Source: an uncultured Collinsella sp. (GTDB taxonomy: Bacteria > Actinomycetota > Coriobacteriia > Coriobacteriales > Coriobacteriaceae). From it: 8,299 bases of DNA. Made by a program: the position numbers and the translations under genes. The notes beneath the pieces are model-generated. The model had not been told where the DNA came from, searched no databases, and worked only from the letters and a program-made list of their open reading frames with translations. Positions 1 to 5,127 of the stretch are shown here, one piece after another. Each line of letters begins with the position of its first letter. Positions within the stretch are counted from its first letter, which is position 1. The DNA lies in assembly GCA_900552755.1 (NCBI GenBank), contig USAY01000086.1, forward strand, positions 1 to 8,299. The letters run 5' to 3'.

Positions 1-16
1 TGTACTATAGCGGTTT

Positions 17-580
17 TTAGTCAATAGCGCCGATGCGGTTGAGCGGCCAGTAGCGCACAAGCGCCATGGCGATCAAGTCGGAGCGGTCGACCGGGCCAAA
101 ATAGCGGGAGTCAGCAGAGTTCTCGCGGTTGTCGCCCATCACCCACACACAGTCGTCAGGGACGGTGTAGGGATAGCTCACCTGAGCGCCGGGGGCTTGG
201 ACCGAAAGCGGCCAGCTCATGCCAGTCGTATAGTCCTCGTCGAGCGCCTGGCCATCGACGACGACCTTGCCGTCCTGCAGGTCGACCGTCTGGCCGGCCG
301 TGGCGATGACGCGCTTTACCAGCACGTCATGCTCGGAGGTGGCGTCGGGATTGTGGAACACCACAATGTCACCCTGTTTGACGGGCTGGCCGAGCCCGAG
401 CGTCACCTTCTGCGCCAGAATCTGATCGCCGACCTCGATTGTGGACTCCATGGAGCCGGTGGGCACCACGAAGGGCTCGACCACAAACGTACGAATCACG
501 AAGGTGGCGGCGAGCGCAATCGCGACAATCACAATCCACTCAAAGGCGCCCCTCAGGGCAGAATGCTGCGATGGAACCAT
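17..580 (-). CDS. lepB: Signal peptidase I (type I leader peptidase)
   Basis: Membrane-bound serine protease that removes signal peptides from exported preproteins outside the membrane. The 187-residue protein has one N-terminal membrane segment (about residues 13-35) followed by the catalytic domain of family S26. Visible motifs are PTGSM with the nucleophile Ser43, VLVKRV with the general base Lys89, and the late box GDNRENSADSRYFGPV at 149-164. The length and single membrane anchor resemble the short Gram-positive SipS-type enzymes rather than the two-anchor E. coli form. The ATG at 580 is chosen because GAGGAG lies 5 bases upstream, the membrane segment follows directly, and trmD ends only 2 bases before it. 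An in-frame extension upstream exists but would run through trmD and has no family support. It is the last gene seen of the rpsP operon; only 16 bases follow it in the window and no terminator is visible there. Confidence 0.96.
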   Translation of the reverse strand: MVPSQHSALRGAFEWIVIVAIALAATFVIRTFVVEPFVVPTGSMESTIEVGDQILAQKVTLGLGQPVKQGDIVVFHNPDATSEHDVLVKRVIATAGQTVDLQDGKVVVDGQALDEDYTTGMSWPLSVQAPGAQVSYPYTVPDDCVWVMGDNRENSADSRYFGPVDRSDLIAMALVRYWPLNRIGAID

Positions 581-582
581 TC

Positions 583-1341
583 TCACTCCTCGCTCTGCGA
601 ATACGAAGCGTCCAGGATCTCCTGCGCATACGCGCGCTCTTCGGGCGTGAGGCGAGCCGTCTCGATCAGATCGGGACGCCAGCGGCAGGTGCGCTCGATG
701 GCATTCTTGCGGCGCCAGGCATCGACCTTGGCGTGGTCGCCACTCACGAGCACCGGAGGCACGCCCTCGCCATTGAATTCGGCGGGGCGGGTGTACTGCG
801 CGTACTCGAGCAAGCCACCGTCCTCGGCAGTCGAGAAGGACTCGTCCACGTTGCTCATCTCGTCGCCCAGGGCTCCGGGAATGAGACGAACGACGGCATC
901 GGCCACGACCATAGCGGGCAGCTCGCCGCCCGTGAGCACGTAGTCGCCGATCGACAGGCGCTCGTCGGCATACGCATACGCACGCTCGTCGACGCCCTCG
1001 TAACGGCTGCACACAAACAATAGCCGCTCGCTTTTGAGCAGACGCTCGGCCACATGCTGCGTAAAGGGCTCGCCGCAGGGCGTGAAGAACACCACGGTGG
1101 GTTTGGGACCCTCGGAGCCGATAGCCTCGATGGCCTCGGCGATGGGCTCGACCTTCATGAGCATGCCCTGCCCGCCGCCATACGGCTCATCATCGACGCT
1201 GCGATGGCGGTCGTGCGTCCAGTCGCGCAGGTTATACGCCTTAAAATCAAAAAGGCCGGCCTTGCGGGCACGGCCCAAAATCGATGTGGACATGACGGGC
1301 TCAAACATCTCGGGAAAGACCGAAAGGGTCTCAATCAGCAT
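583..1341 (-). CDS. trmD: tRNA (guanine(37)-N1)-methyltransferase
   Basis: Methylates N1 of G37 next to the anticodon of tRNAs, using S-adenosylmethionine, and so prevents +1 frameshifting. It is a SPOUT-class trefoil-knot enzyme that acts as a homodimer. The 252-residue length is normal. Recognisable family motifs are DDEPYGGGQGM (50-60), CSRYEGVDER (111-120) and IGDYVLTGGELP (131-142), which form the knotted SAM site, then RLIPGALG (152-159) and YTRP. The ATG at 1341 is preceded by GGGAGGA at a good distance, and rimM ends 10 bases upstream. Family knowledge places a catalytic Asp (Asp169 in E. coli) 15 residues after the conserved Arg of RxxPG. Here that position is Glu167, in the stretch VDESF, with an Asp one residue earlier. 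Everything else looks like a functional enzyme, so this is probably a lineage variant rather than decay. Confidence 0.97.
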   Translation of the reverse strand: MLIETLSVFPEMFEPVMSTSILGRARKAGLFDFKAYNLRDWTHDRHRSVDDEPYGGGQGMLMKVEPIAEAIEAIGSEGPKPTVVFFTPCGEPFTQHVAERLLKSERLLFVCSRYEGVDERAYAYADERLSIGDYVLTGGELPAMVVADAVVRLIPGALGDEMSNVDESFSTAEDGGLLEYAQYTRPAEFNGEGVPPVLVSGDHAKVDAWRRKNAIERTCRWRPDLIETARLTPEERAYAQEILDASYSQSEE

Positions 1342-1351
1342 GTTGTCCTCC

Positions 1352-1873
1352 CTACTTGTCCATATCGATCAAGCCGTCCATAACGTGGACGGAAATTGTT
1401 CCCGTGTCGGGAAGATCGAGCACAACCTGCTCGATCACGGGAATCAGCACCTCGCCGTACCGATCGCCCTCGATAACCCAAACATCGTTGGCGGGCGTCG
1501 ACATGATCTCGACAATCGTGCCGAGCGAACCGAATCGCTCGTCAACCACCTCGCGACCCATGAGGTCAGTATAGGCGGCATCGAGCGAATCGAGCTCAAA
1601 GTCGTCACGATTGGCCAGTACGTAGCATCCGGTGATGCCCTCGGCGGCCGTCAAGTCGTCTATGCCCTCAAACGAGACCAGATCGCCATCGCCCGTTTCG
1701 GTGACGGACACGACCGTGCAAAAACGGTCGCGCTTGAGCGCCGGCGGCGTCAAGGCGACACGCATACCCGGCTCCAATACAGAAGGAAGCCCCCGCAGCG
1801 GCTGCGCGAGGACCTCCCCCTTCCTTCCGTGCGGCTTGACCACACGGGCGATGTTTTTGTACTGGGACCTCAA
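1352..1873 (-). CDS. rimM: Ribosome maturation factor RimM
   Basis: Assembly factor for the head of the 30S subunit; it binds ribosomal protein S19 and helps 16S rRNA processing. The 173-residue product has the two usual domains: an N-terminal RimM barrel beginning with ARVVKPHGRKGEV (9-21), and a C-terminal PRC barrel (about 98-170) containing the conserved NDVWVIEG and EVLIPVIEQVV. The start is TTG at 1873. It is the only initiation codon in frame between the upstream stop and the conserved HGxxGE motif, and it leaves the usual number of residues before that motif. There is no well-spaced Shine-Dalgarno sequence; the khpA stop lies only 4 bases upstream, so initiation probably depends on ribosomes finishing khpA. 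The TTG sits in the loop of a small hairpin (listed separately). Confidence 0.94.
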   Translation of the reverse strand: MRSQYKNIARVVKPHGRKGEVLAQPLRGLPSVLEPGMRVALTPPALKRDRFCTVVSVTETGDGDLVSFEGIDDLTAAEGITGCYVLANRDDFELDSLDAAYTDLMGREVVDERFGSLGTIVEIMSTPANDVWVIEGDRYGEVLIPVIEQVVLDLPDTGTISVHVMDGLIDMDK

Positions 1874-1878
1874 GGTCC
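1865..1878 (-). promoter_or_regulatory. Hairpin with the rimM TTG start codon in its loop
   Basis: In the mRNA sense the sequence reads GGACC-TTGA-GGTCC, a perfect 5-bp stem closed by a 4-base loop that contains the rimM start codon TTG. A competing stem, CTGGG with CCCAG, is possible just outside it. The khpA stop codon (1878-1880) overlaps the stem, so a ribosome ending khpA would melt it. Seen: the inverted repeat and its position. Inferred: that it ties rimM initiation to khpA translation. A stem this short could be chance. Confidence 0.35.
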
Positions 1879-2162
1879 TAGCCCAGAACCTCTACCTCGA
1901 CAGCAGTGTCGAGGCGAGCGGCCAGTGCACGGGCGAGCGTGCGAATGGCCTTGATGGTACGGCCGCGACGGCCGATGACCTTAGCGACGTCATCCTCGGC
2001 AACCGAAACCTCAATCGTTGAGGCGTCGTCACCGTCGATGACCTCGAGGCTCACGGAATCCGGGTCGTCGACGATCTGAACAACGAGATATTCGACGAGA
2101 TCGGCGATGCGATCTGAGAGCATTGCCTCACCCTCGAGCTGTGCAGCGTCAACCTCAGGCAC
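1878..2162 (-). CDS. khpA: KH-domain RNA-binding protein (KhpA/YlqC family)
   Basis: Small single-KH-domain RNA-binding protein. In other bacteria the family partners with KhpB and binds many RNAs, with effects on cell division and translation. The 94-residue product carries the diagnostic GxxG loop in KVIGRRGRTI (Gly64 to Gly67), preceded by DLVEYLVVQIVDDPDSV, typical of the family N-terminus. The start is GTG at 2162, supported by GAGGAG 6 bases upstream, which overlaps the last two Glu codons of rpsP, and by the 3-base gap to the rpsP stop. An internal ATG at 2123 would give 81 residues, closer to common family length, but its ribosome binding site is weaker. The rpsP-khpA-rimM-trmD order is the classical arrangement. 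Confidence 0.93.
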   Translation of the reverse strand: MPEVDAAQLEGEAMLSDRIADLVEYLVVQIVDDPDSVSLEVIDGDDASTIEVSVAEDDVAKVIGRRGRTIKAIRTLARALAARLDTAVEVEVLG

Positions 2163-2165
2163 GAT

Positions 2166-2507
2166 TTACTCCTCGGCGCCCTCAGCGGCCTCGGCGGCAG
2201 CCTTAGCGGCCTCAGCCTCTTTGGCGAGCTGCTTCTTGGACTTCTTGACGACGGTCTCGGTCTTCTCGCCCTCGTTGGCGGCCTTGACCAGAGCGGCGAC
2301 GGCGTCGGTGAGCTGAGCACCCTTGGACTGCCAGTCAGCGATCTTCTCGAGGTCGAGGTTGATGGTCTTGGGGGCGGTCATCGGGTTGTAGCGGCCAACC
2401 TCCTCGATGATACGACCGTCACGCGGGGCGCGGGAATCGGCGACGACGACACGGTAGTACGGACGCTTCTTAGCGCCGTGACGAGCAAGGCGAATCTTGA
2501 CTGCCAA
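2166..2507 (-). CDS. rpsP: 30S ribosomal protein S16
   Basis: Primary structural protein of the 30S body, binding 16S rRNA early in assembly. The 113-residue product begins (TTG-coded Met)AVKIRLARHGAKKRPYYR, which matches the family N-terminus, and continues with the conserved DSRAPRDGRIIEEVGRYNP. The S16 fold ends near residue 82. After it comes a charged, alanine-rich tail of about 30 residues (lysines, then AEAAKAAAEAAEGAEE), of a type common in actinobacterial S16. The start is TTG at 2507, because GGAGGAG lies 6 bases before it and conserved sequence starts at the next codon. A longer frame reaching further upstream would add 12 residues unlike any S16. It is the first gene of the operon, with a promoter about 60 bases upstream. 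Confidence 0.97.
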   Translation of the reverse strand: MAVKIRLARHGAKKRPYYRVVVADSRAPRDGRIIEEVGRYNPMTAPKTINLDLEKIADWQSKGAQLTDAVAALVKAANEGEKTETVVKKSKKQLAKEAEAAKAAAEAAEGAEE

Positions 2508-2520
2508 AGGAAACTCCTCC
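2508..2520 (-). promoter_or_regulatory. Ribosome binding site of rpsP
   Basis: GGAGGAG (2514-2520) stands 6 bases before the TTG codon at 2507. This strong site decides in favour of the TTG start for S16, because no ATG is available at the conserved N-terminus. Confidence 0.85.
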
Positions 2521-2526
2521 AACCAA

Positions 2527-2541
2527 GCAGCTTTAGGCTGC
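2527..2541 (-). promoter_or_regulatory. Small hairpin in the rpsP leader
   Basis: In the mRNA sense GCAGC-CTAAA-GCTGC forms a 5-bp stem with a 5-base loop, ending 6 bases upstream of the rpsP ribosome binding site. With the predicted promoter the leader would be only about 50 bases, so this is its main structure. A role in S16 autoregulation or mRNA stability is possible, but nothing here proves it. Confidence 0.3.
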
Positions 2542-2563
2542 AACTACAAACAAACAGTTGAAC

Positions 2564-2592
2564 ATAATACGCCATCGACGCGGGCAGGTGAA
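2564..2592 (-). promoter_or_regulatory. Predicted sigma70-type promoter of the rpsP operon
   Basis: On the minus strand TTCACC (2587-2592) and TATTAT (2564-2569) are separated by 17 bases. They match the -35 and -10 consensus at 4 and 5 of 6 positions. Transcription would start near 2557, giving a leader of about 50 bases before rpsP. It lies in the 201-bp gap between rpsP and the divergent dinB, where a promoter is expected. Confidence 0.65.
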
Positions 2593-2626
2593 GTCCGTGA
2601 GACCAACTTCTTCGGTGTAGTCGAGG

Positions 2627-2662
2627 GCAAATCCATATCTTAGACAAGAATTCGCGATTTGC
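2627..2662. repeat. Nested dyad upstream of dinB
   Basis: GCAAATC (2627-2633) and GATTTGC (2656-2662) form a 7-bp inverted repeat with 22 bases between them. Nearly centred inside it is TCTT-AGAC-AAGA (2638-2649). It lies between the rpsP promoter and the dinB -10 element. It could be an operator for either gene or a chance palindrome. It does not match the CGAAC-N4-GTTCG form of a Gram-positive LexA box. Confidence 0.3.
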
Positions 2663-2696
2663 AAGCACATCCACGCACCCCACATGAGCTGCGCGG

Positions 2697-2702
2697 TATA
2701 CT
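2697..2702 (+). promoter_or_regulatory. Predicted -10 element of dinB
   Basis: TATACT matches the -10 consensus at 5 of 6 positions and ends 6 bases before the dinB ATG at 2709. The transcript would therefore begin at or within a base or two of the start codon. No good -35 hexamer is seen at the usual distance, and there is no Shine-Dalgarno sequence before the ATG, which fits a leaderless mRNA. Confidence 0.5.
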
Positions 2703-2708
2703 CATGAC

Positions 2709-3962
2709 ATGGAAAGACGCGAACATACATACGGTTATGAGGATGCTGCGGGCGTCACGCCGCCGCCCTGGACGGGCCCGGCGGTAGGCCTGATGGACCT
2801 CGATGCGTTTTTTGCGAGCGTGGAGATGCTCGACCATCCCGAGTGGCGCGGCAAACCACTCATCGTGGGCGGCGATGCCGAGTCGCGCGGCGTCGTGTCC
2901 ACGTGCTCCTACGAAGCACGTCGCTTTGGCGTGCACTCCGCCATGGCCTCGGCCGAGGCACGACGCCTGTGCCCGCAAGCGATTTGGACGCACGGGCATT
3001 TTGATCGCTACCGCGAGGTGAGCGCGCAGGTCATGGCGATTCTCGCCGACGAGACGCCACGCGTTGAGCGCGTATCCATCGACGAAGCCTTTATCGATAT
3101 CACTCCGGGTCGCTTTGCGCCCGAAGACCCGCTGCTGGTTGCGCGGCGTATAAGCGACCGCGTGGCAGGACTGGGAGTGACATGCTCCATTGGCGTGGGC
3201 TGCAACAAGACGGTCGCAAAGATCGCAAGCGAGCAGGATAAGCCGTTTGGGCTGACCATCGTGCGCCCCGGAACCGAGCAGCGCTTTTTGGCCGCGCTGC
3301 CGGTATCTGCCATGAGCGGCATCGGACGCTCGGCCGAGGAGCGACTGCGCCGCATGCGCATCTACACCCTCGGCGAGCTATCACGTGCACCGGAATCCAC
3401 CTTGGCATCTATTTTTGGCGTCAACGGCGAGCGCATGCGCCAGCGTGCACTGGGACTCGAAATCTCCGAAGTCACGAGTCTCGATGAAGAGCGCGAGGTC
3501 AAGTCGGTCAGCAATGAACGCACCTTTGCGAAAGATTTGACTGAGCGTGGGGATATTGAGGCGGCGATTGCGCTGTTGGGAGAGTCAGTGGGACGCCGCC
3601 TGCGCCGTCAGGGGCTGACGGGTGCCACGGTAACGCTCAAGCTTAAGTATTCGTATGGCAGCGGGCGTACGGCACAGCGCCGGCTGCCTCATCCGACCGA
3701 CGATGAGAACATCTTCGTGGCGGTTGCACTCGAACTGCTCGACAACATCTGGCAGGATGGCATGCATGTTCGCTTAGCGGGCATCGGCATGAGCGACTTC
3801 GACCACCAAGGCGGCATCCAGACTGACCTGTTCTGCGAGATCGATGACCGCGGAGCCCAATCCAGCGACCGCCGCGACCTCTCCGTCGCCATCGACGCCG
3901 TCCGAGACAAATTCGGCGACACCGCCCTTTCCTTCGGCCGCCAATCCCGCTTCAATAACTAG
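2709..3962 (+). CDS. dinB: DNA polymerase IV (Y-family translesion polymerase)
   Basis: Low-fidelity polymerase that extends past damaged template bases. The 417-residue product shows the Y-family order. The palm motif is GLMDLDAFFASVE (27-39), with metal ligand Asp30 and probable steric gate Phe35. SIDEAF (123-128) carries catalytic Asp125 and Glu126. GVGCNKTVAKIASEQDKPFG (162-181) is followed by a helix-hairpin-helix around SGIGRSAEERL (203-213), then the little-finger domain (about 260-365). Near the C-terminus QTDLF (371-375) is a good match to the sliding-clamp binding motif; about 40 more residues follow. The N-terminus carries some 22 residues (with PPPW) before the first beta strand, longer than in E. 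coli DinB. The ATG at 2709 is the first start in frame; no ribosome binding site precedes it, and a -10 element ends 6 bases upstream. It is a single gene, divergent from rpsP and convergent with the RAYT. No SOS box was recognised. Confidence 0.96.
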   Translation: MERREHTYGYEDAAGVTPPPWTGPAVGLMDLDAFFASVEMLDHPEWRGKPLIVGGDAESRGVVSTCSYEARRFGVHSAMASAEARRLCPQAIWTHGHFDRYREVSAQVMAILADETPRVERVSIDEAFIDITPGRFAPEDPLLVARRISDRVAGLGVTCSIGVGCNKTVAKIASEQDKPFGLTIVRPGTEQRFLAALPVSAMSGIGRSAEERLRRMRIYTLGELSRAPESTLASIFGVNGERMRQRALGLEISEVTSLDEEREVKSVSNERTFAKDLTERGDIEAAIALLGESVGRRLRRQGLTGATVTLKLKYSYGSGRTAQRRLPHPTDDENIFVAVALELLDNIWQDGMHVRLAGIGMSDFDHQGGIQTDLFCEIDDRGAQSSDRRDLSVAIDAVRDKFGDTALSFGRQSRFNN

Positions 3963-3970
3963 TCTTTTTT

Positions 3971-3996
3971 GGACGGGGGGTTGCTGCCTTCCGTCC
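3971..3996. repeat. Hairpin behind dinB, possibly a decayed REP unit
   Basis: GGACGG (3971-3976) pairs with CCGTCC (3991-3996) around a 14-base loop, starting 8 bases after the dinB stop. The T run (3965-3970) is before the stem on the plus strand, not after it, so this is not a standard terminator for dinB, nor for the minus strand. TTTTGGACGGGG resembles the core TTTGGGACGGGG of the REP unit just downstream, which suggests a degenerate copy. Confidence 0.35.
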
Positions 3997-4007
3997 GACA
4001 CGGCATT

Positions 4008-4043
4008 GGTAGTCAATTTGGGACGGGGCTATTTTAGCTACCC
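4008..4043 (-). repeat. REP unit A (left arm of a REPIN-like inverted repeat)
   Basis: This 36-base unit reads GGTAGTCAATTTGGGACGGG and on to TAGCTACCC. Its reverse complement is identical to unit B (4095-4130) at 35 of 36 positions; the one difference is an A for T at 4031. The ends GGTAG and CTACC pair with each other, so the unit also has a short internal dyad. Confidence 0.85.
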
Positions 4044-4094
4044 CTATATATCGGTTGAGATTCATTCGGCCTAATTCATTCACCGTCAGCCAAA
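4044..4094. other. Loop between REP units A and B
   Basis: Fifty-one bases separate the inverted units, AT-richer than the flanking genes. They contain the 8-base direct repeat ATTCATTC at 4060-4067 and 4074-4081. No reading frame or promoter is evident. In a REPIN this would be the variable central segment. Confidence 0.5.
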
Positions 4095-4130
4095 GGGTAG
4101 CTAAAAAAGCCCCGTCCCAAATTGACTACC
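4095..4130 (+). repeat. REP unit B (right arm of the REPIN-like inverted repeat)
   Basis: Begins GGGTAGCTAAAAAAGCCCCG and ends TTGACTACC. It is the inverted partner of unit A; a transcript of 4008-4130 in either direction would fold into a 36-bp stem with a 51-base loop. Against unit C (5032-5064) the 33-base core differs only by GA in place of AG near the right end. Confidence 0.85.
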
Positions 4131-4165
4131 CCGGATGTCCGGTTTGGCGGCCGCAGCAAAATTAT

Positions 4166-4184
4166 CCCGCCTAAAATGAGCTAC
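4166..4184 (+). repeat. Partial REP unit E over the RAYT stop codon
   Basis: CCCGCCTAAAATGAGCTAC aligns with the right half of unit D (CCCGTCTCAAAATGAGCTAC, 5137-5156), sharing the last 12 bases exactly. The RAYT stop codon TAG (minus, 4181-4183) lies inside the terminal CTAC. The left half, with GTAGCTAA, is missing. Confidence 0.65.
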
Positions 4185-4930
4185 TTTTCAACTTTAACTT
4201 TTTGAATCGTGCAATGGCCGATACCCGTGAGGCGCACGATCTGCTTGATCGAAAAGCCCTCGCTTTTGAGCTTACGGATACAGTCATCACGCACGCCCTT
4301 GGGCAGAGCGTTGAGATAGTGAGGCTCGTATGGTTTGAGCAACGCCTGCGCAAACTCAAGCGCGTCAGTATCACTCACATGAGCGCCATAACGGAAGCAA
4401 TAGCCATTGGGCTCGCCCGAGGTGCTAAATGCAAAAAATCTCTGGGAATTCCCGAGCAACCCGAGCACGCAATCAGTCTTACAAATTCCCGGATAGCCCA
4501 TATACTCGCTAAAGCTGCTCCAGCGATAGAGCGAAGCAGTGCCAATTCTGGCTTTCGCAGGGTTATCGTGAATGTAACGAACGCAGTTGAGCAGCTGATC
4601 ATCATCGAGAATCGGCACACTCTTAAATCGATCCTGGAAAACAGGACCTCTCCTGCCTGTCTTAGAATTGAAATACATGGCATACGCCGTCGTAATCGAA
4701 TGCATACAATCGCTCAGGTGAGCATGCCCGTCATCTAGCAACAAGTGAATGTGATTATCCATAAGGCACCATGCGATAACATCCACTTTGAACTTCTGGC
4801 ATTTCGAAGCTATCAGTCGAATCAGATAGAGTCGATCGTCAGCATCCTCAAATATCAGCTGACCACCACAGCCCTTTTGGACGACATGGTAATAGCCGTA
4901 AACAGAGATTTCCCGCGCGGTCCGAGTCAT
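4181..4930 (-). CDS. REP-associated tyrosine transposase (RAYT, IS200-like Y1 family)
   Basis: Single-strand DNA endonuclease/transposase of the HUH class. It is expected to cut and rejoin REP hairpins through a covalent 5'-phosphotyrosine. The 249-residue product begins MTRTAREISVYGYYHVVQKG, typical of the Y1_Tnp domain. It carries WCLMDNHIHLLL (54-65), with His60 and His62 as the HUH metal ligands. AYAMYFN (82-88) follows, where Tyr83 is the likelier nucleophile and Tyr86 the alternative. GRRGPVFQDRFKS (92-104) and YIHDNPAKARI (119-129) are further family blocks. Residues about 211-244 look like a helix-turn-helix (GFSIKQIVRLTGI), a known RAYT C-terminal addition. The ATG at 4930 is chosen because AGGAGG lies 8 bases upstream; the ATG at 4936 is only 2 bases from it, and a GTG at 4990 has no comparable site. 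Hand counts over three 60-base stretches give 32, 25 and 25 G+C, against 39 in a dinB stretch, so its composition differs from its neighbours. No inactivating change is seen. Confidence 0.93.
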   Translation of the reverse strand: MTRTAREISVYGYYHVVQKGCGGQLIFEDADDRLYLIRLIASKCQKFKVDVIAWCLMDNHIHLLLDDGHAHLSDCMHSITTAYAMYFNSKTGRRGPVFQDRFKSVPILDDDQLLNCVRYIHDNPAKARIGTASLYRWSSFSEYMGYPGICKTDCVLGLLGNSQRFFAFSTSGEPNGYCFRYGAHVSDTDALEFAQALLKPYEPHYLNALPKGVRDDCIRKLKSEGFSIKQIVRLTGIGHCTIQKVKVEK

Positions 4931-5031
4931 ACGCATCTCCTCCTCTACAGATAACAAATACGTTACCCGAGTCGGAAAGCTAAATATCACGCAATGAACC
5001 GCAACTCGCTTCTATCGGCGAACGGTAGGTA
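4931..5031 (-). other. Leader and upstream region of the RAYT gene
   Basis: About 100 bases lie between the RAYT start and REP unit C. It is AT-richer than the surroundings. No convincing promoter with both elements was found on the minus strand; AT-rich stretches such as GATATTTAG and TTGTTATCT are the best -10 candidates but lack a good -35 partner. Confidence 0.4.
4937..4946 (-). promoter_or_regulatory. Ribosome binding site of the RAYT gene
   Basis: AGAGGAGGAG directly precedes ATGCGTATG. From AGGAGG (4939-4944) the second ATG (4930) is 8 bases away and the first (4936) only 2, so the second is favoured. The strong site suggests the gene is meant to be translated. Confidence 0.8.
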
Positions 5032-5064
5032 GTAGCTAAAAAAGCCCCGTCCCAAATTAGCTAC
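5032..5064 (+). repeat. REP unit C
   Basis: This 33-base unit starts GTAGCTAAAAAAGCCCCG and ends AAATTAGCTAC. Its ends GTAGCTAA and TTAGCTAC pair perfectly over 8 bp, the best internal hairpin among the copies. It lies 7 bases beyond the T run of the rsfS terminator, and matches unit B at 31 of 33 positions. Confidence 0.85.
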
Positions 5065-5071
5065 TTTGGGC

Positions 5072-5114
5072 AAAAAGAAAGCCGAGCAGGTGCGGAAAAC
5101 CGCAACTGCCCGGC
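5072..5114 (-). terminator. Intrinsic terminator of the obg-nadD-yqeK-rsfS operon
   Basis: On the minus strand GCCGGGCAG pairs with CTGCTCGGC (9 bp, one G-U). After one mismatch, TGCGG pairs with CCGCA around a TTTT loop. The stem is followed by TTTCTTTTT (5072-5080). This is a classical strong Rho-independent terminator in the minus direction only. It lies 41 bases past the rsfS stop and separates the operon from the RAYT gene. Confidence 0.9.
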
Positions 5115-5127
5115 GATATGCGTGAGG

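Noticed and set aside
197..943. Long plus-strand open frame opposite lepB and trmD
   Set aside because: It is the complement of two unmistakable genes, has no recognisable protein features, and long antisense frames are expected in GC-rich DNA.
581..1012. Upstream extension of the lepB frame
   Set aside because: It would overlap trmD almost fully and add 144 Arg-rich residues; the start at 580 has a proper ribosome binding site and gives normal family length.
1034..1954. 306-codon plus-strand open frame opposite trmD, rimM and khpA
   Set aside because: It crosses three conserved minus-strand genes with clear motifs and ribosome binding sites; its own product is low-complexity Arg/Pro-rich sequence.
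2521..2708. SOS (LexA) box or riboswitch in the rpsP-dinB gap
   Set aside because: No CGAAC-N4-GTTCG-like site was found, and the rpsP leader of about 50 bases with one 5-bp hairpin is too small for a known riboswitch class.
3965..3996. Intrinsic terminator directly after dinB
   Set aside because: The T run precedes the stem instead of following it, so it lacks terminator form in either direction.
4202..4738. Plus-strand frame opposite the RAYT gene
   Set aside because: Shadow of the transposase; no family features and no start signals.
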